Shown: piece after piece, positions 51,833-60,144 of the stretch
Position numbering within the stretch: the stretch's first letter is position 1
Layout of the letters: each line of letters starts with the position of its first letter
The notes under the pieces: generated by a model
The model's database searches: none
What the model saw: only the letters and a program-made list of their open reading frames with translations
What the model was told of the DNA's origin: nothing
Made by a program: the position numbers and the translations under genes
Origin: Niveispirillum sp943370215
GTDB lineage: Bacteria; Pseudomonadota; Alphaproteobacteria; Azospirillales; Azospirillaceae
DNA: 64,000 bases
Assembly: GCA_943370215.1 (NCBI GenBank)
Contig: CALRQC020000020.1
Location: 37,789-101,788 of the forward strand
Direction: 5' to 3'

Positions 51833-52153
51833 ATGGCCCGTCCGGCCCTGGAACCGGCGGCTGGTGGGGTGCGGCTGTTCGTGCGGGCCGCCCCGCGCGC
51901 CAGCCGCAATGCTGTGCAGGGCCAGGCGCTGGGGGCGGATGACCGGATGCAGGTGAAGGTTTCCGTCACCGCCGTGCCGGAGGATGGCAAGGCCAATGCC
52001 GCCATCATCCAGCTTCTGGCCAAAGCATGGCGGATTCCGAAATCCAGCATCGACGTCGTGGCGGGTGGCACCGATCGGTCGAAAGTATTATTCGTGGCCG
52101 GCGATACGGCACAGTTGCAGGCGCAACTGACGGCATGGCTGGCCGCCCTCTGA
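51833..52153 (+). CDS. DUF167/YggU family protein
   Basis: 106 aa. GVRLFVRAAPRASRNAVQGQALG...MQVKVSVTAVPEDGKANAAIIQLLAKAWRIPKSSIDVVAGGTDRSKVLFVAGD covers the full DUF167 domain with the PxDGKAN motif. Function is unknown. It is tightly coupled with yggT and followed by folD 42 bp on. Confidence 0.92.
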   Translation: MARPALEPAAGGVRLFVRAAPRASRNAVQGQALGADDRMQVKVSVTAVPEDGKANAAIIQLLAKAWRIPKSSIDVVAGGTDRSKVLFVAGDTAQLQAQLTAWLAAL

Positions 52154-52195
52154 CGGCGGTCTTTTTGGTACCAGCGGATTTGGGGGATTTGGGGA

Positions 52196-53110
52196 ATGGC
52201 CGAGGCACGCATCATCGACGGCAAGGGCTTCGCGGCTGGCTTGCGCGCACGCATCGCCACGGCGGTGGAAGAATTGCGCACAGGTTACGCGCTGGTGCCC
52301 GGTCTGGCCGTGGTGCTGGTGGGTGAAGACCCGGCCAGCCAGATCTATGTCCGCAACAAGGGCGAACAGACGCGGGAGGCGGGGATGCATTCCGTCACCC
52401 ACCGCCTGACCCCGGAAACCAGCCAGGAAGAATTGCTGCGGCTGGTCAACCAGTTGAACAATGATCCTTCCATCCACGGCATTCTGGTGCAATTGCCGCT
52501 GCCCGCCCATATCGATACCCAGGCGGTGCTGGGCGCCATCGATCCGGCCAAGGATGTGGACGGGTTCCATGTGGTGAATACCGGGCGCCTGTCGGTCGGG
52601 CTGCCGGCCCTGGTGCCCTGCACGCCGCTGGGCTGCATGTTGCTGCTGAAGGATACGGTGCCTGATCTGCGCGGCATGAATGCCGTGGTGGTCGGCCGGT
52701 CCAATATTGTCGGCAAGCCGATGGCCCAGTTGCTGCTGGCGGCCGACTGCACGGTCACCATCGCCCATTCCCGCACCCGCGATCTGCCGGCCGTCTGCCG
52801 GGCGGCCGATATTCTGGTGGCCGCCGTGGGGCGGCCGGAAATGGTGAAGGGGGACTGGATCAAGCCGGGCGCCATCGTCATCGATGTCGGCATCAACCGG
52901 GTGCCGGCGCGTGACCCGGCGGCGGCCGCCGCCGGCAAGACGCGAGTCGTCGGCGATGTCGCCTATGCGGAGGCGGCTGCCGTGGCCGGTGCCATCACCC
53001 CGGTGCCGGGTGGGGTGGGGCCGATGACCATCGCCTGTCTGCTGGCCAATACCGTCACCGCCGCCTGCCGCAGCGCCAGCGTGCCGGTGCCGGCCGGGGT
53101 CGGGCTTTGA
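52196..53110 (+). CDS. folD: Bifunctional methylenetetrahydrofolate dehydrogenase/cyclohydrolase
   Basis: 304 aa. It interconverts 5,10-methylene-, methenyl- and 10-formyl-tetrahydrofolate with NADP+. Signatures: GLAVVLVGEDPASQIYVRNKGEQTREAG with the catalytic Lys, GILVQLPLPAHID, KDVDGFHVVNTGRLSVG, PCTPLGCMLLL, the nucleotide-site GRSNIVGKPMAQLLLAADCTVTIAHSRT, and the C-terminal TPVPGGVGPMTIACLLANTVTA. Full length. It overlaps the start of the corA-like gene by 4 bp. Confidence 0.96.
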   Translation: MAEARIIDGKGFAAGLRARIATAVEELRTGYALVPGLAVVLVGEDPASQIYVRNKGEQTREAGMHSVTHRLTPETSQEELLRLVNQLNNDPSIHGILVQLPLPAHIDTQAVLGAIDPAKDVDGFHVVNTGRLSVGLPALVPCTPLGCMLLLKDTVPDLRGMNAVVVGRSNIVGKPMAQLLLAADCTVTIAHSRTRDLPAVCRAADILVAAVGRPEMVKGDWIKPGAIVIDVGINRVPARDPAAAAAGKTRVVGDVAYAEAAAVAGAITPVPGGVGPMTIACLLANTVTAACRSASVPVPAGVGL

Positions 53111-54159
53111 TTACCGCCTACCTGCGCGATGGTGATCGTCTGCGGGGCCAGAGCCTGGCCCCCGATGAACCGCTGCCGCCGGGAACCATCTGGCTGGACC
53201 TGCTCCGCCCGGAAGAGGCCGAGCGGCAGTTGATCTCCGCCCATCTGGGCGTGGACCTGCCGACCAAGGAAGATATGAGCGAGATTGAGGCCTCTTCCCG
53301 ACTCTATGTCGAGGGCGAGGCCTCCTTCCTCACCACCCCCGTCATTGCGCGGGGGGAGACGGGGCGGCTTGATCTGGGGCTGCTGACCTTCATCATCACG
53401 CCCACGGTGCTGATCACCGTGCGCCATACCGAACCGCTGTGGTTCGCCATCTTCGCCGCCCGCGCCATGCGCCATGCCGGCGTGGCCACCACCGCCATGG
53501 AGGCCTTTCTGGGCCTGCTGGAAGCGGTGGTGGATCGGGCGGCCGACGTGCTGGAGCGGGTGGCCGGTGATCTGGACCAATTGTCGCAGCGTGTCTTCGC
53601 CGATGCCACGGAGGTGGAGACCGGCTTGCTGGACGGTACCGGCAAGGGCATGGCCCGCCGCCGCACCGTGCGCAAGGAGGCCGCCCGCCGCCGCAAGGCC
53701 AAGAATGACGGCATGACGGAGGTGATTACCGCCATCGGCCGTGCCGGCGACCTGACGCAGAAGGTACGGGACAGCCTGGCCGGGCTGGAACGGCTCTGTG
53801 CCTTTGCGGTCACCGTGGCGGGGCCGCGCCTGGGCAAGGATCAGCGGGTGCGGCTGAAAACCATCAGCCGCGACGTGCATTCCCTGGTGGAACATGCCGG
53901 TTTCCAGGCGATGCAGACCAATTTCCTGCTGGATGCCACGCTGGGCGTGATCAATATCCAGCAGACCAACATCATCAAGATTTTCTCGGTCGCCTCGGTT
54001 GCCTTCCTGCCGCCGACGCTGGTGGCCAGCATGTATGGCATGAATTTCAGCCTGATGCCGGAGCTGAACTGGGAATGGGGCTATCCCTTTGCCCTGGTGC
54101 TGATGCTGCTGTCGGCCATCGGCCCGCTCTGGTATTTCCGCCGGCGCGGCTGGCTGTAG
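53107..54159 (+). CDS. CorA-family magnesium/cobalt transporter
   Basis: 350 aa with a TTG start overlapping the folD stop (TTGA). The N-terminal soluble domain begins MITAYLRDGDRL and includes IWLDLLRPEEAERQLI, a long helical part (AAARAMRHAG to KTISRDVHSLVEHAGFQAMQTN), and two C-terminal membrane helices with the selectivity signature YGMNF followed by PELNWEWGYPFALVLMLLSAIGPLWYFRRRGWL. It forms a pentameric divalent-cation channel in the inner membrane. Coupling to folD is positional. Confidence 0.94.
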   Translation: MITAYLRDGDRLRGQSLAPDEPLPPGTIWLDLLRPEEAERQLISAHLGVDLPTKEDMSEIEASSRLYVEGEASFLTTPVIARGETGRLDLGLLTFIITPTVLITVRHTEPLWFAIFAARAMRHAGVATTAMEAFLGLLEAVVDRAADVLERVAGDLDQLSQRVFADATEVETGLLDGTGKGMARRRTVRKEAARRRKAKNDGMTEVITAIGRAGDLTQKVRDSLAGLERLCAFAVTVAGPRLGKDQRVRLKTISRDVHSLVEHAGFQAMQTNFLLDATLGVINIQQTNIIKIFSVASVAFLPPTLVASMYGMNFSLMPELNWEWGYPFALVLMLLSAIGPLWYFRRRGWL

Positions 54160-54174
54160 CAGCTTGGCGGCCGA

Positions 54175-54525
54175 TCAGGCTGCCTGGCCCTCGCGGTCCA
54201 GATATTGGCGTAACGCGTCGCTGACCAATGTGTTGAGATTGATGCCGCGACGCTTGGCATAGAGCATGGCCCGGCGATGCAGATCGCGGCCGGGCCGGAC
54301 ATTGAAGCTGCCTTTCAAGGGGATTTCCGGCTGGCGGCCTTCGGCGGCGCAAAGTTCCAGGTAATCATCCACAGCCTCTTGGAAGGCTGCCTTCAGGCTT
54401 TTGGCGTCCGTTCCCTCATAGGTCACCAGATCGCGGATGAATTCCAGGCGGCCATGCAGGATCTCGTCCGCATCGCTATACTCGACCGAACCGAGATATC
54501 CTTTATATTCCAGCATATCGCTCAT
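54175..54525 (-). CDS. hicB: HicB-type antitoxin
   Basis: 116 aa. The partly degraded RNase H-like HicB domain (YKGYLGSVEYSDADEILHGRLEFIRDLVTYEGTDAKSLKAAFQEAVDDYLELCAAEGR) precedes a ribbon-helix-helix-like tail (LKGSFNVRPGRDLHRRAMLYAKRRGINLNTLVSDALRQYLDRE) that should bind DNA. It neutralises HicA and represses the operon. The start overlaps the hicA stop by 4 bp. Confidence 0.92.
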   Translation of the reverse strand: MSDMLEYKGYLGSVEYSDADEILHGRLEFIRDLVTYEGTDAKSLKAAFQEAVDDYLELCAAEGRQPEIPLKGSFNVRPGRDLHRRAMLYAKRRGINLNTLVSDALRQYLDREGQAA

Positions 54526-54776
54526 ATCAGGCCCTCCGCGGTCAGCACCTGCAGCACTTCTTCGATCACATACATCTTGATGATGTTGCCTGGGTGCGGC
54601 TTGTGCAAGGCGATGATGGGGGCGGTGGCATGGACAAACCGTCGCCGGGAACCACCCGTCTTGCCGGTTGCCGCTTCACGATAACCCAACCCTTCAAGCA
54701 GCCTGACCAACTCGTCCCACGTGAAGTCCTTCGGTCTGCTCTTGAGCCGGGCAATCAGCTTGTCGCGCCGTCCCAT
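54522..54776 (-). CDS. hicA: HicA-type mRNA interferase toxin
   Basis: 84 aa with the dsRBD-like HicA fold: KLIARLKSRPKDFTWDELVRLLEGLGYREAATGKTGGSRRRFVHATAPIIALHKPHPGNIIKMYVIEEVLQVL. The His of RRFVH is the position of the catalytic His, and HKPHPGNIIK the conserved C-terminal block. It lies first in the operon, as in most hicAB pairs. It would cut mRNA when freed from HicB. Confidence 0.93.
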   Translation of the reverse strand: MGRRDKLIARLKSRPKDFTWDELVRLLEGLGYREAATGKTGGSRRRFVHATAPIIALHKPHPGNIIKMYVIEEVLQVLTAEGLI

Positions 54777-54903
54777 GCCGCCACACCGTTCTTATCATCT
54801 GCTTCGTAAGAGTATGGGGAGCATTTAGTTGCGCTGCAACCATATGCAGTCGCATGTCCGTTCGTGCAGGCTTTTCAGCCTGAAGGCAAGCGTCCCCGGC
54901 CCC

Positions 54904-55794
54904 TCAAGGCCCCGCTGCTGCTTCGGGTTCGATATAGCGGAAGCCGATATTCTTGGCCTGCCCACCTTCGCGTTCCGGGACCCGCGACTCGAACTTGGTG
55001 GTCTGGTTGGGGAACAGGCGGCGCACCGGCGGCACGATGCGCCAGGCGAACAGCTCCTTGCCATCCTCCCCATAGGCGACGGCCTGGATGTCCGGCACGC
55101 TGCGCTGGGTATCGGATTTGTTGGAAATCTCGCCGGCAACGAACAGCAGGTTGACGCCTTCGACGTCGCGCACCTCCACCTTGGTGCGTTTGGGATCGCC
55201 CGGTTCAGACAGGCCGCTGCCGATCACCTCCGCCAGCCCCACCAGCTCATACAGCCGGAACGATGCGGGCCAAGCCTGCATCACCATGTCGCGCTGAAGC
55301 ACGGCACCGCCGGCGATACCCACCACCAGGGTGGTCACCCCGATCCAGGCGGCCAGTTCCTTGATCCGGCTTTTCCCCTTCTGTCCCGGCATGGCCGGCA
55401 GGTTGGACCCCTTGGGCAGGGGGCGGGGCCGCATGGGCCGGGTCAGCGGTGGCGGGGCGTCATCATCCGCCACGGCGAAATCGGGCTTGTCGAAGTCGCT
55501 GAAGCCACCGCCATCGGCGGGCAAAGCGGGTGGGTCGTCGAACAGCGAGGCGGCGGGCGGCTCCGGCGGCGGGGCCGCCGGTTTGTTGAAGGTCGGCGGG
55601 GCAGCATTGCGCGCCGGTGGCCGTTCCCGCCCGGCCGGTTTGGCGGGCTTGGCCGGGGCCGGGGCCGCCCCGTCGGCGGAGGGTTCGGCGAACCAGACAT
55701 ACCCACATTGCCCGCATTTCACCCGCCGGCCCCGGCCAAGCAGACCCGCATCGAGCAGGAAACGTTTCGTGCAGGACGGGCAGGTCAGGATCAT
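54904..55794 (-). CDS. MJ0042-type zinc-ribbon membrane protein with DUF3426-like C terminus
   Basis: 296 aa from ATG 55794; the longer frame begins at 55857 with no zinc ribbon in the added part. The N-terminal ribbon is MILTCPSCTKRFLLDAGLLGRGRRVKCGQCGYVWF with two CxxC pairs. A Pro/Ala-rich linker of about 110 residues follows, then one membrane helix (LAAWIGVTTLVVGIAGGAVL) and a DUF3426-like domain (VEVRDVEGVNLLFVAGEISNKSDTQRSVPDIQAVAYGEDGKELFAWRI). The C terminus is probably periplasmic. It is divergent from ftsX, the place where ftsE would be expected to begin. Confidence 0.85.
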   Translation of the reverse strand: MILTCPSCTKRFLLDAGLLGRGRRVKCGQCGYVWFAEPSADGAAPAPAKPAKPAGRERPPARNAAPPTFNKPAAPPPEPPAASLFDDPPALPADGGGFSDFDKPDFAVADDDAPPPLTRPMRPRPLPKGSNLPAMPGQKGKSRIKELAAWIGVTTLVVGIAGGAVLQRDMVMQAWPASFRLYELVGLAEVIGSGLSEPGDPKRTKVEVRDVEGVNLLFVAGEISNKSDTQRSVPDIQAVAYGEDGKELFAWRIVPPVRRLFPNQTTKFESRVPEREGGQAKNIGFRYIEPEAAAGP

Positions 55795-55999
55795 ATGGGC
55801 GCTCGGGAGCCTCGGGGAATGTGACGGGCGTGATCGTGCCGTGTTGCACGGCATCACCCCTTATATGAAGCGCCGATGGGTAACGCAAGGTCGCCACCTG
55901 TCATGCCCGGCCTTTACGAGCCCGCATCGGCCGTGCCATTCCTAGGGGCGGTCGGGTGTTTGCCGGCCGCAACCGCTTGAGCCTCCGCGAACGGAAACG

Positions 56000-56884
56000 A
56001 TGAGCCGCAGCGCCCATTTCGACATACCGCTGAAACAGGATGCCACCGGCCGCTTCCTGCCCTGGATCATTGCCTTGATGGTCTATCTGGCGGTGCTTGC
56101 CCTGGCGGCCTCCCTGGTGCTGTCCGGTCTGGCGCAGCGCTGGGGCAATGACCTGTCCGGCAATCTGACCGTCCAGGTCAGCCCCGGCGGCAGTGACAGC
56201 CGCATGGTGCTGGATGAACGGGTCCGCCGGGTGATGGATACCCTGTCGGGCAGCGCCTTTGTGGCCGATGCGCAGAAGCTGGACGATGCCGCCGCCCGCG
56301 CCCTGGTGGAACCCTGGCTGGGCGATGGCGCCTTGCTGGCGGAATTGCCGGTGCCGGTGCTGATTGATGTCCGGTTGGCACCGGGGGCGGCACCAGATCA
56401 ACTGGCCGACCAGATCCGCGCCCTTGGCCCTGGCATTACGGTGGAAGATCCGGCCCGCTGGCTGGGTGAACTGCGCCGAATCGCCCGCACGGTGCAGGGC
56501 CTGTCCGTTGCCATCATCCTGTTGATCGGCGGGGCGGCTGTTGCCTCCATCATCTTTGCTGCCAGCGCCGGATTCGCCGTACATCGCGGTGAAGTGGAAT
56601 TGCTGCATGTGATGGGCGCGTCAGACAGCTATGTCGCCAGCCAGTTCCAGCGCCATATCCTGCGCCAGGCTATTTTCGGCGGCGGTATCGGCTTTACCCT
56701 GTCTTTGCTGACCCTGCTGGGCTTGCAGCAGGCGGGCCGGGGGCTGGATGTCGCCCTGCTGCCCAGCATGGCGCTTGTCCTGCGGGATTGGCTCTGGCTG
56801 CCGCTGGTCCCGTTGGCCGCCTGTTTCCTGGCGGCACTGACGGCGCGGCTCACCGTGATTCGCGCCCTGGAGCGGCTGCCGTGA
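56000..56884 (+). CDS. ftsX: Cell division protein FtsX
   Basis: 294 aa. FtsX is the membrane half of the FtsEX ABC-like complex that activates peptidoglycan hydrolases at the septum. A cytoplasmic start, first helix (LPWIIALMVYLAVLALAASLVLSGL), periplasmic domain (about residues 50-170), and three C-terminal helices (AIILLIGGAAVASIIFAASAGF, FGGGIGFTLSLLTLLGLQQAG, LWLPLVPLAACFLAAL), with VHRGEVELLHVMGASDSYVASQFQRHIL coupling to the ATPase. The ATPase gene ftsE, normally directly upstream, is absent here. The DUF218 gene overlaps its stop by 4 bp. Confidence 0.93.
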   Translation: MSRSAHFDIPLKQDATGRFLPWIIALMVYLAVLALAASLVLSGLAQRWGNDLSGNLTVQVSPGGSDSRMVLDERVRRVMDTLSGSAFVADAQKLDDAAARALVEPWLGDGALLAELPVPVLIDVRLAPGAAPDQLADQIRALGPGITVEDPARWLGELRRIARTVQGLSVAIILLIGGAAVASIIFAASAGFAVHRGEVELLHVMGASDSYVASQFQRHILRQAIFGGGIGFTLSLLTLLGLQQAGRGLDVALLPSMALVLRDWLWLPLVPLAACFLAALTARLTVIRALERLP

Positions 56885-57513
56885 CGTTGCGGCTGTCGCT
56901 GCATCGTGCTGTCCGCGCCTGTCTGTTGACCTTGGCGGGCCTTGCCGGCCTGTGGGCGGTGGGTTTGTTCGCCTTCGCCGCTTCCCTGCCGCGCCATCCG
57001 CCGGCCGATGATATCGTGACCGACGGCATTGTCGTGCTGACCGGCGGCAGCGAGCGGCTGGAGGTGGGGTTCGACCTGCTGCGCGCCGGCAAGGCCCGGC
57101 GCCTGTTCATCAGTGGCGTCTATCGCGGGGTGGAGGTGCGGGAACTGCTGGCCCTGGCCCGGCGCGAGGATGCGCACGAGCTGGAATGCTGCGTCGAACT
57201 GGGCTATGAGGCCGACGATACGGAAGGCAATGCGGTGGAAACGGCGCGTTGGGTGGCAGCCCAGGGCCTGCGCTCCATCCGGGTGGTAACGGCCAACTAC
57301 CATATGCCGCGCAGCCTGGTGGAGTTTCGCCGCGCCTTGCCGGGGGTGGAACTGGTGGCCCATCCGGTAGCCCCGGCCAAGGTGCGGCTGGATGGCTGGT
57401 GGGGCTGGCCGGGCACGGCTGAACTGATCATCATGGAATATAATAAATATGTGCTGGCGGTGCTGCGCGCCGTCCTGACCACGCCCACCGCCCCCCTCGC
57501 GACATCGCCTTGA
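56881..57513 (+). CDS. DUF218 (YdcF/ElyC-like) envelope protein
   Basis: 210 aa, GTG start overlapping the ftsX stop (GTGA). An N-terminal helix (ACLLTLAGLAGLWAVGLFAFAASLP) anchors it; the DUF218 core has DGIVVLTGGSERLEVGFDLLRAGKARRLFISGVYRGV, NAVETARWVAAQGLRSIRVVTANYHMPRSLVEFRRALPG. Relatives (ElyC, SanA) act in envelope biogenesis and lipid-carrier balance. Its coupling to ftsX and a following acyltransferase supports an envelope role. Confidence 0.92.
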   Translation: MTLRLSLHRAVRACLLTLAGLAGLWAVGLFAFAASLPRHPPADDIVTDGIVVLTGGSERLEVGFDLLRAGKARRLFISGVYRGVEVRELLALARREDAHELECCVELGYEADDTEGNAVETARWVAAQGLRSIRVVTANYHMPRSLVEFRRALPGVELVAHPVAPAKVRLDGWWGWPGTAELIIMEYNKYVLAVLRAVLTTPTAPLATSP

Positions 57514-57544
57514 CATGCCCGCCCGCTGGACAAGGGGCGGGGGG

Positions 57545-58351
57545 ATGGTTATTGCTGCGACCCGATATTCCCTCTTGGGTGTGGGCCCCATGCTGTTCAT
57601 CCGGTCGCTGCTGTTCAACATCGTCTTTTATCTGTTGACGACGCTCTGGTGCTTCGGCCTGCTCTGGACCCTGGTGGTGCCGCGCTGGGGCGTGGTGGGT
57701 GGCGTGCGCGCCTATATGCGCTCACTGGCCTTTTTCGAGCGGCTGATCATTGGCCTGCGTTATGAGGTCAAGGGGCTGGAAAACCTGCCCAAGGATCAGC
57801 CCGTGTTGATCGGTGCCAAGCACCAATCCATGTGGGAGACGATGAAACTGCATCTGATCTTCCATGATCCGGCCATCGTGCTGAAACATGAATTGCTCTA
57901 TGTGCCGATCTGGGGCTGGTACGCCGCCAAATCCAAGATGATCCCGGTGAAGCGCGGCAAGCGTGGTGCCGCCATCAAGTCCCTGGTGCAAGGGGCCAAG
58001 CAGATGAAGGCCATGGGGCGGGAGATCGTGATTTTCCCCCAGGGCACCCGCGTGGCCCCCGGCGTCTATACCTCCTACAAGGTGGGCATTGCCATGCTGT
58101 ATGAGGCGCTGGAGGTGCCGCTGGTGCCGATGGCGCTGAATTCCGGCGTCTTCTGGGGGCGCCACAGCTTCATCAAGCGGCCGGGTACCATCACCATCGA
58201 ATTCCTGCCGCCGATTCCCCCCGGCCTGTCCAAGGAAACAGCCCTGTTCGAGCTGGAGGCGGTGCTGGAGGAGGCTAGTGACCGGCTGGTCACGGCCGTG
58301 GGTGGCCCCGCCACCTTGAATCCGGTGGCAGCCGGGCATCAACGGAACTGA
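57545..58351 (+). CDS. plsC: 1-acyl-sn-glycerol-3-phosphate acyltransferase
   Basis: 268 aa from ATG 57545, which has AAGGGGCGGGGG directly upstream; ATG 57515 and 57590 are alternatives. It makes phosphatidic acid by acylating lysophosphatidic acid. An N-terminal membrane segment (LFNIVFYLLTTLWCFGLLWTLVV) precedes the HX4D-type region PVLIGAKHQSMWETMKLHLIFHDPAIVLKHELLYVPIWGWYAAKSKMIPVKRGKRG, here H-Q-S-M-W-E so H(x)4E, then EIVIFPQGTRVAPGV and PLVPMALNSGVFWGR. The E in place of the usual D is seen in some PlsC relatives. Confidence 0.9.
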   Translation: MVIAATRYSLLGVGPMLFIRSLLFNIVFYLLTTLWCFGLLWTLVVPRWGVVGGVRAYMRSLAFFERLIIGLRYEVKGLENLPKDQPVLIGAKHQSMWETMKLHLIFHDPAIVLKHELLYVPIWGWYAAKSKMIPVKRGKRGAAIKSLVQGAKQMKAMGREIVIFPQGTRVAPGVYTSYKVGIAMLYEALEVPLVPMALNSGVFWGRHSFIKRPGTITIEFLPPIPPGLSKETALFELEAVLEEASDRLVTAVGGPATLNPVAAGHQRN

Positions 58352-58485
58352 CCCTTTCTCTGCCTTTCCCCCAAGGGAATAGGGGGCCGTGGCCAATGGA
58401 CGCAGCGGCCCTTTCAAGGTCCGACAAAACTGTGTATCTCCCGCCCTCGGGGGCGACGTGGTTTTGTCTTCAAGGAAATTCAGAG

Positions 58486-59106
58486 ATGAAGAGAATGCTT
58501 GCCGGTCTCGCCATGGCGATGACCGCTTTTACCGCTGTCGGCGTGGCCAATGCCGCTGACCGTATTTTGCCGGATAATGTCTATGTCGCGGCCTCTGTCG
58601 GCCTCCATGCCGGTAACGATATGGACCGCTCCAGCATCATTTCCCGCGTGCGCAATTGGGAGCGCAACAAGGGCTATAATGGCAGCCTGGCGGTGGGTTA
58701 TCGCTGGGATGATTTCCGGTTCGAACTGGAAGGTTCCTATGGCCAGTTGGCCGAGGTGAAGGGGACGGTACCCGCCGCCATCACCGTGGCGCCGGGTTAC
58801 CGGCTGCCGGGCAAGGTCACCATGATGACGGCCATGGCCGGGGCCTATTACGACATGCAGGTCACCGATATCTACCAGCCCTATGTCGGTCTGGGCCTAG
58901 GTGCCGCGCATGTGCGCAACAAATCCTCCGCCCTTCTGGTGGATACCGGCACCAGCCCGGCCGGCTTCCTGGAGGCCGGTCTGAACATGCGTCTGGCCGA
59001 GGGGGTGAGTGTTGCGCCAGCCTATCGGTACCTGCGTGTGCGCGGCGACGACCATGCTGATCTGGCCACCCACATCATCAAGGTTGGCCTGCGCGTCAGC
59101 TTCTGA
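58486..59106 (+). CDS. Outer-membrane beta-barrel protein (OmpW/Omp25-like)
   Basis: 206 aa from ATG 58486 with AAGGAAATTCAGAG upstream. Signal peptide MKRMLAGLAMAMTAFTAVGVANA, then alternating strands typical of an eight-stranded barrel (YVAASVGLHAGNDM, NGSLAVGYRWDDFRFELEGSYGQLAEV, DIYQPYVGLGLGAAHVRN, LEAGLNMRLAEGVSVAPAYRYLRV) ending in KVGLRVSF with the C-terminal aromatic. Likely a small porin-like or structural surface protein. Its own terminator precedes rimP. Confidence 0.85.
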   Translation: MKRMLAGLAMAMTAFTAVGVANAADRILPDNVYVAASVGLHAGNDMDRSSIISRVRNWERNKGYNGSLAVGYRWDDFRFELEGSYGQLAEVKGTVPAAITVAPGYRLPGKVTMMTAMAGAYYDMQVTDIYQPYVGLGLGAAHVRNKSSALLVDTGTSPAGFLEAGLNMRLAEGVSVAPAYRYLRVRGDDHADLATHIIKVGLRVSF

Positions 59107-59112
59107 TCCCGT

Positions 59113-59142
59113 CACGGGGGGCCGCCATGCGTGCCCCCCGTG
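59113..59142. terminator. Hairpin after the outer-membrane protein gene
   Basis: CACGGGGGGC / GCCCCCCGTG perfect 10-bp stem with a 10-nt loop, 7 bp after the stop. No T tract follows, so it may be a 3' stabiliser. Confidence 0.55.
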
Positions 59143-59248
59143 GATGTTTAGGCTTCCCTCCGGCACGGAACCGGTCTATATATCGGTCATCTTAATCCCA
59201 TACGGACACCAGCCGGCGGGCACCGCCAGCGGGTTGGTCTGCTTTGCG

Positions 59249-59273
59249 GGTGGGCCTTTGGCCCGCCTTTTTG
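59249..59273 (+). terminator. Rho-independent terminator ahead of rimP
   Basis: GGTGGGCC-TTT-GGCCCGCC followed by TTTTTG, about 80 bp before rimP. It would insulate the rimP operon from the upstream gene; any rimP promoter must lie after it or rely on read-through. Confidence 0.85.
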
Positions 59274-59351
59274 TTTATCTGGACCTCTTTTCTCTGCTCG
59301 GCCATGTGGCCCTGGTGAAAAGGGTGGGTTTGACGGCGAGTTGGAAGAATC

Positions 59352-60107
59352 ATGGACGTGCTGGCGCGCATTACGGAAATCATCGGCCCTTCGATTGAAG
59401 ATATGGGCTATGAGATTGTGCGTCTGCAGCTTTCCGGCGGGCAGCGCCCGACCCTGCAGATCATGGCCGATCGCGCCGATGGCGGTGCCATGACGGTGGA
59501 TGATTGTGCCGACATCTCCAACGCCGCTTCCGCCCTGCTGGACGTGGAAGACCCTATCAGCAGCGCCTATAATCTGGAGGTCAGCAGCCCCGGCATCGAC
59601 CGGCCGCTGACCCGGCTGAAGGATTTTGAGCGGTTCAAGGGCTTGGAAGCCCGGATCGAAACGGAAATCCCGCTGGATGGGCGCAAGCGCTTCCGTGGGG
59701 TTCTTTATGGCGTGGAGGGCGAGGCGGTGCTGATCGCGCTCGACGCCAAGACGGCCCAGGCACCCAAGCGCAAGCCGGGTGCCAAGGTTTCCGCCAAGGC
59801 CAAGGCCGAGGCGGAAGTCGCTGCTGCGGCAGCGGCCGGAATGATCGAAGTGGCGGAAATCCCCTTCGAGCATATTGCCCGCGCCAAGCTGGAGATGACG
59901 GACGAACTGCTGGCCGCTGTGGCGGCGGAGCAGGGTCTGGCGGCCGGCGTGGAAGGCGGGGCCATGGATGTGGACGACGATGCCCGCACCGTGAAGCGTC
60001 CCAAGGGCCCGAAAGGGCCGGGCCGTTTCTCCGGCAAGGCGGGCGCCGCCGCAGAGGACAGCGCAACCACCGAGGTTCAATCCCCCGCCAAGCCGGCGCA
60101 GGATTGA
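59352..60107 (+). CDS. rimP: Ribosome maturation factor RimP
   Basis: 251 aa. RimP assists 30S assembly. The N-terminal alpha/beta domain is GYEIVRLQLSGGQRPTLQIMADRADGGAMTVDDCADISNAASALLDVEDPISSAYNLEVSSPGIDRPLTRLKDF, the usual signature. The C-terminal SH3-like domain begins at IETEIPLDGRKRFRGVLYGVEG and is interrupted by an Ala/Lys-rich stretch (about residues 135-165, KRKPGAK...AEAEVAAAAAAG), followed by FEHIARAKLEM. A disordered Lys/Pro/Gly tail of about 50 residues extends it beyond the usual 150-160. First gene of the nusA-infB operon. Confidence 0.95.
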   Translation: MDVLARITEIIGPSIEDMGYEIVRLQLSGGQRPTLQIMADRADGGAMTVDDCADISNAASALLDVEDPISSAYNLEVSSPGIDRPLTRLKDFERFKGLEARIETEIPLDGRKRFRGVLYGVEGEAVLIALDAKTAQAPKRKPGAKVSAKAKAEAEVAAAAAAGMIEVAEIPFEHIARAKLEMTDELLAAVAAEQGLAAGVEGGAMDVDDDARTVKRPKGPKGPGRFSGKAGAAAEDSATTEVQSPAKPAQD

Positions 60108-60144
60108 GCGGACGTTTCAGGAATAGAAGGCAGGGTTCGCCAGG

